Source: an uncultured Acetatifactor sp.
GTDB lineage: Bacteria > Bacillota > Clostridia > Lachnospirales > Lachnospiraceae
DNA length: 6,630 nucleotides
Direction: 5' to 3'
Assembly: GCA_910577235.1 (NCBI GenBank)
Contig: CAJTMX010000068.1
Coordinates: 1 to 6,630, forward strand
Positions 1 to 5,926 of this stretch are shown one piece after another. The stretch's first letter is position 1, and every line of letters starts with the position of its first letter. Below the pieces are notes generated by a model. That model saw only the letters and a program-made list of their open reading frames with translations. It ran no database searches and had not been told where the DNA came from. The translations under genes and the position numbers were made by a program.

Positions 1-60
1 CGCATAGATGCACACGCTGTTTATGATTGAAATGAGTGTCAGAAAAACCATGCCGGTAAG

Positions 61-82
61 TGGCAGTTTTTTGGCACTTTTT
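61..82. repeat. 11-bp tandem repeat in the SSB upstream region
   Basis: Two adjacent 11-base units, TGGCAGTTTTT (61-71) and TGGCACTTTTT (72-82), differ at one base. The second unit overlaps the -35-like hexamer. They could be a paired regulator site or a chance product of T-rich DNA. Confidence 0.4.
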
Positions 83-99
83 TTGATGCAACCAAAAAT
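71..99 (+). promoter_or_regulatory. candidate sigma-A-type promoter upstream of the SSB gene
   Basis: A -35-like TTGGCA (71-76, five of six consensus bases) is followed after 17 bases by AAAAAT (94-99, four of six consensus bases of a -10 box). The surroundings are T- and A-rich, unlike the coding DNA on either side. The spacing is ideal but the -10 is weak, so this is a candidate only. It lies 28 bases upstream of the SSB start, leaving room for a short leader with the ribosome binding site. Confidence 0.35.
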
Positions 100-111
100 T
101 TTTTCATCAGG

Positions 112-118
112 AAAGGAG
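112..118 (+). promoter_or_regulatory. ribosome binding site of the SSB gene
   Basis: AAAGGAG at 112-118 sits nine bases before the ATG at 128. It decides the start. The ATG at 120 is in another frame and only one base from the Shine-Dalgarno, while the in-frame ATG at 8 has no such site and would add 40 residues unrelated to SSB. Confidence 0.75.
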
Positions 119-127
119 AATGAAACT

Positions 128-559
128 ATGTTTACACAAATCTCACTCATGGGCAGGGTCACAGCAGACCTTGAAATCCAGACCAGCGCCAACGGAACCG
201 ATTACATCCAGTTCAATGTGGCGGTCAACAAAGGCTTCGGGGAACAGGAACACCCCAACTTCTACCAGTGCGTCCTGTTTGGGAAAGCTACTGAGCGGAT
301 CAGCAAGGCCGGAGTCAGAAAGGGCAGCCTGCTCTTTATCACGGGCGACCTTGACCTTGTGGAATTTACGCGCAAGTCAGACGGCTCTAAGGGCATGATT
401 CCCAAAATCACCGTGTACGACTGGAACTATGTCCCGTCAGGGAAACGCACGGAAGGCAGCAATACCAACACAGACAGCGGCGCACCCACACCTGCCGGCG
501 CAGATGACGGTTTCATGAACGCGGAAGACTGCGGAGAGAATGGACTGCCGTTCGGCTGA
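128..559 (+). CDS. ssb: single-stranded DNA-binding protein (SSB)
   Basis: This 143-residue protein is predicted to coat single-stranded DNA during replication, repair or conjugative transfer in the cytoplasm. Residues 1 to about 103 have the SSB OB-fold pattern: a first strand beginning MFTQISLMGRV, a central FNVAVNKGF, then YQCVLFGKATERI and a GSLLFITGDL strand. A flexible Gly/Thr/Asn/Ala-rich tail follows, ending in an acidic tip, AEDCGENGLPFG. Bacterial SSBs normally end in Pro-Phe as the docking point for partner proteins; here one glycine follows, and the acidic run is diluted. The start at 128 is chosen because AAAGGAG lies nine bases upstream and the fold begins at once. The gene is closed by a strong terminator, so it may be a separate transcription unit. 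The sequence does not show whether it is the chromosomal housekeeping copy; its neighbours suggest an element-borne one. Confidence 0.88.
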   Translation: MFTQISLMGRVTADLEIQTSANGTDYIQFNVAVNKGFGEQEHPNFYQCVLFGKATERISKAGVRKGSLLFITGDLDLVEFTRKSDGSKGMIPKITVYDWNYVPSGKRTEGSNTNTDSGAPTPAGADDGFMNAEDCGENGLPFG

Positions 560-583
560 TGCCTTTGGCACAGCCGGCGGTAC

Positions 584-639
584 AAGAGGAATTGCACCAG
601 GGAAAATAATCCCCGGATGTGATTCCTCTTTTTTTATTT
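584..639 (+). terminator. intrinsic (Rho-independent) terminator after ssb
   Basis: The outer arms AAGAGGAAT (584-592) and ATTCCTCTT (622-630) pair perfectly. Inside them CC-GGG (597-602) pairs with CCC-GG (611-616), with one mismatch and an AAAATAAT loop, giving a long extended hairpin. A T run follows (629-635, then ATTT). This is the only hairpin in the window with a T tract, and it separates ssb from the downstream operon. Confidence 0.85.
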
Positions 640-661
640 CCGCGAACAACGAGCCAAACAG

Positions 662-680
662 ACATGCCTGCATGTATATT
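662..680 (+). promoter_or_regulatory. short palindrome with a -10-like box, possible operator/promoter
   Basis: ACATGC (662-667) and GCATGT (670-675) form a perfect inverted repeat around CT. They overlap a -10-like TATATT (675-680, five of six consensus bases). No convincing -35 lies at the right distance. A promoter is expected here because the terminator at 584-639 would otherwise cut off the operon starting at 751, but the sequence evidence is weak. Confidence 0.25.
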
Positions 681-699
681 TGGCGACTGCCGCGGGAAG

Positions 700-720
700 G
701 AAATGCCCTCTGCGCATTTC
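700..720 (+). other. hairpin in the 5' leader of the membrane-protein gene
   Basis: GAAATGC (700-706) and GCATTTC (714-720) form a perfect seven-base-pair stem with a seven-base loop. No T tract follows, so it is not a terminator. It ends 11 bases before the GAAAGGA ribosome binding site (731-737) and could influence translation or mRNA stability. Confidence 0.4.
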
Positions 721-750
721 ACATTACAAAGAAAGGACTGAGAAAACCGA

Positions 751-1611
751 ATGAGAAAAACAGTATTTACCAGCAGCATCAAGATCCTGATCATCTCCCT
801 GCTCCTTCTGGCCGTCTTTTTCCAGAGGGAACGCTCCCAGAAACTGATGGCTCTTGCCCTCATCCTCTGGATCGCCGTAACTGCCGGAATATTCCTGTTC
901 CGGAAGTCAGGGAAACTGGCAAAGAAATGCAGCGCCCTTTCTGCTTCCTTAAAGCAGGCACGCCGGACGGCAAAGGCAGCTGCGGAAAAACCGGCAGAGG
1001 CAGTACCGGAACCTGAAACAGAACCGGCCTCCCCTGCAAAACCTGTCCCTGACAGCAGGGAAACGGATACCATGCTGCTCCATATCTCACTGCGGATCAC
1101 GGAGAAGCTGAAATCCGCCTACCCCCAGTCTGTCTGGCAGTGGAAGGACACACCCTCCCTGCAGGACATCCTGGCAGGCGGGACAACGCGCATCCTGGTG
1201 GAGAACATGGACGCCTATACCCATGCGGACATCTCCTTTGACCGCTTCGGGCGCATCCATGTGGAACCCATGACGGTGGGCAGCTTTGCAGAGCCTTCCG
1301 CAGGCGGACCGGAGACGGCAGAAGAAACGCCCCCGGAACCTTCCGTGGTGGATGTAAGGGTATGGTATGAGCTTGTCGGCCAGAAAGTGCTGGAATCACA
1401 AATCACCGACTTAAACGCCAACGGCCATACAAAACTCACCATCAAGGAAAACGGCGATATTGTCGTCACCAGACAGAAAAAGGAAACGCTGAAGGGCACC
1501 CTTGACTCCTTCCCTGCAAAAAGCTACTGGGAGGAACTGGTACTGCTTCTGGCTGAAGACGAACTGAAAGGAAAGATCACGGGCAATACCCTGCAGGTCT
1601 CATGGATCTAG
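751..1611 (+). CDS. membrane-anchored protein of unknown function, first gene of the operon
   Basis: I do not recognise a family for this 286-residue protein. Two hydrophobic segments, about residues 9-24 and 32-50, form a membrane hairpin with a short charged turn (QRERSQ). A basic stretch (RKSGKLAKK) follows, then a Pro/Glu/Ala-rich linker at about 78-107. The remainder (about 108-286) looks soluble and is split by a second Pro/Glu-rich linker (about 181-198). It holds two similar strand pairs, HADISFDRFGRIHV (158-171) and HTKLTIKENGDIVV (226-239), possibly an internal duplication. No signal peptidase site or catalytic motif is visible. The Lys/Arg after the second segment suggests that the soluble part faces the cytoplasm. 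The start follows GAAAGGA (731-737), 13 bases upstream. It lies 45 bases before the ATPase gene, so it may be a membrane dock or substrate of the AAA+/VWA machine; that role is inference. Confidence 0.8.
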   Translation: MRKTVFTSSIKILIISLLLLAVFFQRERSQKLMALALILWIAVTAGIFLFRKSGKLAKKCSALSASLKQARRTAKAAAEKPAEAVPEPETEPASPAKPVPDSRETDTMLLHISLRITEKLKSAYPQSVWQWKDTPSLQDILAGGTTRILVENMDAYTHADISFDRFGRIHVEPMTVGSFAEPSAGGPETAEETPPEPSVVDVRVWYELVGQKVLESQITDLNANGHTKLTIKENGDIVVTRQKKETLKGTLDSFPAKSYWEELVLLLAEDELKGKITGNTLQVSWI

Positions 1612-1640
1612 GGCATCCCGCACACAAAAACACAGAAAAG

Positions 1641-1646
1641 AAAGGA
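1641..1646 (+). promoter_or_regulatory. ribosome binding site of the AAA+ ATPase gene
   Basis: AAAGGA (1641-1646) is 10 bases before the ATG at 1657. An out-of-frame ATG at 1650, only three bases from it, opens a 19-codon reading frame and is the poorer choice. The segment GAAAGGA..GAATGAAAC..ATG is almost identical to the one before ssb (111-130). Confidence 0.7.
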
Positions 1647-1656
1647 AGAATGAAAC

Positions 1657-3444
1657 ATGGCAAAAACACCTTTATTTGCGAACTGGACCTGGAAGCTCAC
1701 CATGCCTGAGCCTTTTGACAAGATCACATCAAATACGAGCACAACCTACTACTCCACTTACTGTACGGTGCCTACCAAGAAATCAACCCTGCACTCCCCT
1801 CTCCTTGCGGCAGTCCTTGCCTACATGGAGATGGATACCAGCCTGACGCCGGGCAGCTCCTCTGAGAGCGCCATCGGCACCCAGGGCGAAAAGACCGTGG
1901 CGGAATACCAGAGCCGCACCGGGGAGATCCATGTGGCAGTGTTCAACAGGAAGAACGGCAAATTCAATGTGGGCCGTTATGAAGACGTTACCGCCTCCCC
2001 AAAAGTCTATTCCTTAAAGGACGGCGGCAGCATCGGGACGGCGCTGTTCTTCGTGCTGATCCCGGAGGCCATGAAGGATGATGAGTTCAAAGAGAACTAT
2101 GACCTGCTCGGCAAATGCAAAAACGACGGCTATGCGGACATGGATGAAGCAGAAAAGGCAGCCTTCATCCTGTGCGACAACCTCTACCGGAGGATCGAGG
2201 GCGCGGACACGCTGCCCACAGCCGGGATCAAGCTGAACATCCCCAACACGGGGAACCTCCCCCAGCTCACCGCCGTAAACATATCCAGAAATGCCTATTC
2301 CCCCAGCAGCGTGCTCTACGGCACCTTCCGTATCCTTACGGGCACTGCCGCCCCCGCCGCTGCCGCTTCCGTAAACAGGGATGATTTTGTAAAGCATTAT
2401 CCCCTTTCGGACAGGGTACTCACACCAAAAGAAGAACTGATGGTGCCCCGGATCGAGGACTGGTACGTCATCCCTCCGGAAGTCACCACCATCTGCAGAC
2501 ATGCCCAGGCGACCACAGCAGGCAGCCAGCCCATGCGCAACTTCATGATGCGCGGCCCTGCCGGGACGGGAAAGACCGAAGGCGCAAAGGCGGTTGCTGC
2601 AGGACTGGGGCTTCCCTACCTGTACTACACCTGCTCCGCCAATACGGAGATCTATGACTTTTTAGGGCAGATGCTGCCGGAAACGGCTGAAAACCCCCAC
2701 TGCGGCAAGGAATACCCGACGCTCACCGACATCCAGATGGACCCGCCCTCGGCATATAAGAAGCTGACCGGAACCTATGACGAAGCCATAACGGACGCAG
2801 AGGTCTATGACAAGCTGTTAGAGGTGATGGCACAGGATGCAAAGGCGCTGATGGCAGACAATGCTTCCGGGCAGCGGTTCCGTTATGTGGAGACACCGCT
2901 GATCACGGCGATAAGGAACGGCTACCTGATCGAGATACAGGAACCCACGGTCATCGCAAACCCCGGCGTGCTGGTAGGCCTGAACGCCCTCCTGGACCGC
3001 TGCGCAAGCGTCACGCTGACTACGGGCGAAGTAATACACAGACATCCTGATACAGTAGTCGTGGTTACAACAAATAACAATTATGCGGGCTGCCGGGATA
3101 TGAACCAGTCCGTCATCTCCAGGATGAACCTGATCATGGACATTGAGGAACCGGATGTGGATACCCTGACGGAACGTGTCATGAAAGTGACCGGATGTAC
3201 GGACAGGTCAGCCGTTTCGGATATGGCCGCCTCCGTACAGGAGATCAGCGAGCGCTGCCGGGAGACCATGATCAACGACGGGAGCTGCGGCGTGCGTGAG
3301 CTTATCAGCTGGGTGCAGTCCTACATGGTCTGCGGGAGCGTGCTGGAAGCCGCAAAATACACGGTGCTCTCCTCCGTCTCCGGCGACCCGGAAAACCGCG
3401 CCGACATACTCTCCTCCTGCCTGGAGCAGAAATTCGCTGCATAA
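1657..3444 (+). CDS. MoxR/CobS-type AAA+ ATPase with large N-terminal extension
   Basis: This 595-residue protein is a predicted cytoplasmic ring ATPase that remodels a protein target with its VWA partner. Residues 1 to about 275 match no family I recognise and end near an Ala-rich linker (about 228-238). The AAA+ core follows: Walker A GPAGTGKT (300-307), a CSANTEIYDFLGQM segment typical of the AAA_5/dynein-related group, Walker B-like YLIEIQE (423-429), NPGVLVGLNALLD, a sensor 1 region VVVVTTNNN (467-475), the arginine-finger region SVISRMN (Arg489), and a sensor 2-like GVREL (Arg547). Two oddities stand out: Gln428 occupies the usual Walker B Asp, with Glu429 kept, and about 120 residues separate Walker A from Walker B against roughly 60 in ordinary MoxR proteins. 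The stop overlaps the ribosome binding site of the XRE gene, so the two genes are co-transcribed. The superfamily is secure; the exact subfamily and target are not. Confidence 0.88.
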   Translation: MAKTPLFANWTWKLTMPEPFDKITSNTSTTYYSTYCTVPTKKSTLHSPLLAAVLAYMEMDTSLTPGSSSESAIGTQGEKTVAEYQSRTGEIHVAVFNRKNGKFNVGRYEDVTASPKVYSLKDGGSIGTALFFVLIPEAMKDDEFKENYDLLGKCKNDGYADMDEAEKAAFILCDNLYRRIEGADTLPTAGIKLNIPNTGNLPQLTAVNISRNAYSPSSVLYGTFRILTGTAAPAAAASVNRDDFVKHYPLSDRVLTPKEELMVPRIEDWYVIPPEVTTICRHAQATTAGSQPMRNFMMRGPAGTGKTEGAKAVAAGLGLPYLYYTCSANTEIYDFLGQMLPETAENPHCGKEYPTLTDIQMDPPSAYKKLTGTYDEAITDAEVYDKLLEVMAQDAKALMADNASGQRFRYVETPLITAIRNGYLIEIQEPTVIANPGVLVGLNALLDRCASVTLTTGEVIHRHPDTVVVVTTNNNYAGCRDMNQSVISRMNLIMDIEEPDVDTLTERVMKVTGCTDRSAVSDMAASVQEISERCRETMINDGSCGVRELISWVQSYMVCGSVLEAAKYTVLSSVSGDPENRADILSSCLEQKFAA

Positions 3445-3449
3445 GGGGG
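3443..3449 (+). promoter_or_regulatory. ribosome binding site of the XRE gene, overlapping the ATPase stop
   Basis: AAGGGGG (3443-3449) includes the last two bases of the ATPase TAA stop (3442-3444) and lies six bases before the ATG at 3456. This arrangement favours translational coupling of the two genes. Confidence 0.65.
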
Positions 3450-3455
3450 ACGCCT

Positions 3456-3761
3456 ATGGACTTTCAGAAGGAACAACAGTTAAGGAGCCGCCTGGCAAGG
3501 AACATCCGGCGCCTGCGCATGTCGCGCAGCCCCTGCCTTTCCCAGAAGATGCTCGCAAAAAAGCTGGGTGTCACCCAGAAAAGCATCTCCCGCTATGAGA
3601 ACGCCAGATGCCTGCCGCCCGCCCATGTGCTTGTGGCGCTGGCGGAGGAATTCGGGCTGTCAACGGATGCGCTTTTCATGGAACGGCTTCCCCAAAATAT
3701 GAAAAAGAAAAAAGGTACAAGTGCGGAAAGAAATTCTAAGCCAGCAGAAAACGCTGACTAA
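3456..3761 (+). CDS. XRE-family helix-turn-helix transcriptional regulator
   Basis: This 101-residue protein has a Cro/CI-type HTH domain at about residues 12-76. Helix 2 is SQKMLAKKLGV (29-39), the recognition helix TQKSISRYENA (40-50), and the closing part is PPAHVLVALAEEFGLSTDALF. The final 20 or so residues form a Lys-rich, probably disordered tail (KKKKGTSAERNS). There is no second domain for ligand binding, oligomerisation or cleavage, so it is probably a simple repressor or activator. It lies 11 bases after the ATPase gene and before the VWA gene. The codons for its last 13 residues lie inside a 60-base inverted repeat (3721-3780), which may be its own binding site or an RNA control element. 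Autoregulation is inference from this position. Confidence 0.88.
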   Translation: MDFQKEQQLRSRLARNIRRLRMSRSPCLSQKMLAKKLGVTQKSISRYENARCLPPAHVLVALAEEFGLSTDALFMERLPQNMKKKKGTSAERNSKPAENAD

Positions 3762-3780
3762 GAATTTCTAAGTTCCGCAC
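3721..3780. repeat. large imperfect inverted repeat across the XRE stop codon
   Basis: The left arm 3721-3745 and right arm 3753-3780 flank a seven-base loop (AGAAAAC). By hand alignment 23 bases pair: GTGCGGAA, then AGAAATTC, then seven of nine in the inner segment, with a three-base bulge on the right arm. The TAA of the XRE gene (3759-3761) is in the right arm. The core is itself nearly palindromic, so AGAAATTCTAAG (3729-3740) and AGAATTTCTAAG (3761-3772) are also direct repeats 32 bases apart, about three helical turns. No T tract follows, so an operator or RNA control structure is more likely than a terminator. Confidence 0.75.
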
Positions 3781-3781
3781 C

Positions 3782-3807
3782 GAAGAATGCCCTTGCGGAC
3801 ATTCTTC
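3782..3807 (+). other. second hairpin upstream of the VWA gene
   Basis: GAAGAATG (3782-3789) and CATTCTTC (3800-3807) form a perfect eight-base-pair stem with a ten-base loop and no T tract. It lies one base downstream of the 60-base inverted repeat. Its loop contains TGCGGA (3794-3799), which could instead pair with TCCGCA (3774-3779) in the right arm of that repeat. Confidence 0.55.
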
Positions 3808-3841
3808 ACCCATATGACAGCGTAAAAAGATGCGCAGAAAA

Positions 3842-3845
3842 GAGG
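3842..3845 (+). promoter_or_regulatory. ribosome binding site of the VWA gene
   Basis: GAGG (3842-3845) within AAAAGAGGA precedes two overlapping ATGs. The out-of-frame one at 3847 is only one base away and opens a reading frame of about 22 codons. The one at 3851 is five bases away and opens the long gene, so 3851 is taken as the start. Confidence 0.6.
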
Positions 3846-3850
3846 AATGA

Positions 3851-5926
3851 ATGAGGACATCACACACAGCGATCCGCAGACGGATTGCAGACGAAAAAAG
3901 CAAACTGACGGATGAGCAGCTGTTCGCATCCCCGCAGTTTGCGGCATACCTGACGGACATTGCCGAAGGGACCACAGGCCGCTACCGGAGAAAGAGCAGC
4001 GTGCGCACCTACTGGGACGCACTGCCCCACGCGGACATTGCCCACACGGACAACCGCGTCATCACCGTAAACGCAGGCAACTACCTGACCAGGAGCTTCC
4101 CCACAAGGAGCCTCAAGGCAGACAGCCTGCTTGGAATCGTGGGGCATGAGTGCGGACACATCCTGTTCTCGGACTTCACCATGCTGGAAACCTACCACCA
4201 GGCGCTGTCCGGCGGCAGGTTCTACCCGCAGGAGCCGGAAGACCTGTCCGCAAAACAGGCACGCAGTTTAAGGGAGATCGGGGAATTCCTTGAGGAAAAG
4301 GATGAGGCGGTGATAAATGCCCTCTCAGGCATTGCACATTCCCTGGTGAACATGATGGAAGATGTCTATATTGAAGGCCGCATGTGCGACGCCTTCCCCG
4401 GCGGCTTAAGGACAGGCATACTGTTAAACAACCTGCGCTTTGCCGAGGAGATGGATTCCGTCACGGAAGAAATAGGCCACCAGCACCACGAAGTCTTTAT
4501 CGTGGCAAACCTGCTGATCCAGTACGCCAAGACCGGCGACATCAACAACCTGGGCGGCTATAAGGGGCCATACCTTGACACCGTTTACGAGTGCATCCCT
4601 TATATAGACGATGCAGCCTATGATGACGATGCAAGGGTACGCTTCGATGCCGCCAACAAAATGCTCCTCCTTTTATGGCCCTACATGGAAAGCTATATCA
4701 AACAGGTACGGGAGGACATCAAGAACCACACAAACAAAGCAGAAACAGAAATGGGCGAGCAGCTTGCGGGCGGCACACCCCTGCCCGGCGGACTGGGGAA
4801 ACCGGTGCCCGGCAAAAAGGGGAAACATGACCCCGGAAGCGACGAGGATGACCGCACCCAGCTCCAGCAGGTCCTTGATTACGAGGACGGACGGATAGAG
4901 CTGGAAAAGACGGATGAGATCGGGGAGGACGGCGACGGCGGGACCAGCCGCACCAGCGACTATGCCGGCTCAGGCTATGTATCACAGGCAGCGGAAGACA
5001 TGGAACGCATCATGACGCAGCTTGCGGAGGATGCCGCCTATGCTTCCTATGAACAGGAACTTTCGGAGGAGCTGCAGGCGGAATCGGACAAGATCCGGTA
5101 CGGCAACGCCCACAGGGGCGTGCATGTCAATGTCAACCGCATGGGCTATGTGGATTCTTCCTACATGGAAGCATACCAGAAAGTCGCACCGCCGCTCCTC
5201 CTAATCTCCAAAAGGCTGCAGAAACAGGTCTCACAGATATTGAAAGACTACAAGGAAGGCGGGAAACTGGACAACCTTCCCATGGGAAAACGGATCAACG
5301 TGCGCAATGCTGTCCGCAATGACGGGAGGCTGTTCTACAAGCTGAAGCTCCCCAATGACCGGACGGATATTGCCGTTGCCATCTTGAATGACGAAAGCGG
5401 CTCCATGAGTTCCTCCAACCGCATCACCTATGCCCGTTCCGCTTCCATCATCCTGCATGATTTCTGCAGGGGGCTGGGCATCCCGGTGGCCATCTACGGC
5501 CACACGGAATTTGATGACGTGGAGCTTTACGCCTATGCGGAATTTGATTCCATCGACAACAAGGACCATTACCGCCTGATGGACATGAGCGCCAGAAGCG
5601 GGAACCGTGACGGCGCCGCCCTGCGCTATGTGGCAGAACGCCTGATGACAAGGCCGGAAGCCATAAAGCTCCTGATCGTCATCTCGGACGGGCAGCCTGC
5701 GGCAGACAATTATTACGGAACGGAAGCAGAGGCAGACCTGCGGGGCATCAAGAAAGAATATTCCGCCAGAGGGATACAGATGTTCGCCGCAGCCATCGGA
5801 AGCGACAAGCCGAACATCCAGCGTATCTACGGGGACGGCTTCCTTGACATCACAAACCTGGAAAAGCTCCCTGTCAACCTGGGCAGGCTGATCATCCAGA
5901 AGGTAAAGAACCAGTATGCGGCATAA
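3851..5926 (+). CDS. CobT-like VWA-domain protein with N-terminal HExxH metallopeptidase-like domain
   Basis: This 691-residue protein is the expected partner of the AAA+ ATPase. Its N-terminal part holds HECGH (99-103), and about 70 residues later NMMEDVYIEGRM with Glu170 and Asp171. The HExxH plus ExxxxE layout resembles the putative zinc site of CobT-like and DUF2201-type proteins. A Gly/Pro-rich, then strongly acidic, linker spans about 300-375. The C-terminal VWA domain has a complete MIDAS-like set: DESGS (Asp514, Ser516, Ser518), GNRDGAAL (Asp587) and VISDGQPA (Asp613), the pattern of the CobT C-terminal family. No signal peptide or membrane segment is seen, so it is probably cytoplasmic. 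The reading frame is intact. Cobaltochelatase function is unlikely because no CobN or cobalamin gene is nearby. Whether the zinc site is proteolytic or only structural cannot be told from sequence. Confidence 0.87.
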   Translation: MRTSHTAIRRRIADEKSKLTDEQLFASPQFAAYLTDIAEGTTGRYRRKSSVRTYWDALPHADIAHTDNRVITVNAGNYLTRSFPTRSLKADSLLGIVGHECGHILFSDFTMLETYHQALSGGRFYPQEPEDLSAKQARSLREIGEFLEEKDEAVINALSGIAHSLVNMMEDVYIEGRMCDAFPGGLRTGILLNNLRFAEEMDSVTEEIGHQHHEVFIVANLLIQYAKTGDINNLGGYKGPYLDTVYECIPYIDDAAYDDDARVRFDAANKMLLLLWPYMESYIKQVREDIKNHTNKAETEMGEQLAGGTPLPGGLGKPVPGKKGKHDPGSDEDDRTQLQQVLDYEDGRIELEKTDEIGEDGDGGTSRTSDYAGSGYVSQAAEDMERIMTQLAEDAAYASYEQELSEELQAESDKIRYGNAHRGVHVNVNRMGYVDSSYMEAYQKVAPPLLLISKRLQKQVSQILKDYKEGGKLDNLPMGKRINVRNAVRNDGRLFYKLKLPNDRTDIAVAILNDESGSMSSSNRITYARSASIILHDFCRGLGIPVAIYGHTEFDDVELYAYAEFDSIDNKDHYRLMDMSARSGNRDGAALRYVAERLMTRPEAIKLLIVISDGQPAADNYYGTEAEADLRGIKKEYSARGIQMFAAAIGSDKPNIQRIYGDGFLDITNLEKLPVNLGRLIIQKVKNQYAA

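Noticed and set aside
8..127. N-terminal extension of ssb starting at the ATG at position 8
   Set aside because: The added 40 residues do not resemble any SSB, there is no Shine-Dalgarno, and the extension would translate a likely promoter and the ribosome binding site of the start at 128.
513..1100. Open reading frame of 195 codons on the minus strand across the ssb terminator and the membrane-protein gene
   Set aside because: It reads through an intrinsic terminator and a gene with clear membrane segments. The product is low-complexity Ser/Ala/Arg-rich in places, and no start signal is seen.
1650..1709. Small 19-codon frame starting seven bases before the ATPase start, and a similar out-of-frame ATG at 120 before ssb
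   Set aside because: Both ATGs lie too close to the Shine-Dalgarno (three bases and one base) for efficient initiation. They seem to be by-products of the shared GAATGAAAC leader.
2014..2502. Open reading frame of 162 codons on the minus strand within the ATPase gene
   Set aside because: Antisense shadow of a well-supported gene; the product is Gly/Val-rich without motifs.
3721..3807. The two hairpins after the XRE gene as an intrinsic terminator
   Set aside because: Neither stem is followed by a T run, and the VWA gene starts shortly afterwards with no obvious promoter of its own.
1657..5926. Assignment of the ATPase and VWA genes as cobaltochelatase cobS and cobT
   Set aside because: The VWA part is CobT-like, but the ATPase has an altered Walker B, a long insertion and a large unrelated N-terminal half. 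No cobN or other cobalamin gene is present, so a gene symbol would mislead.
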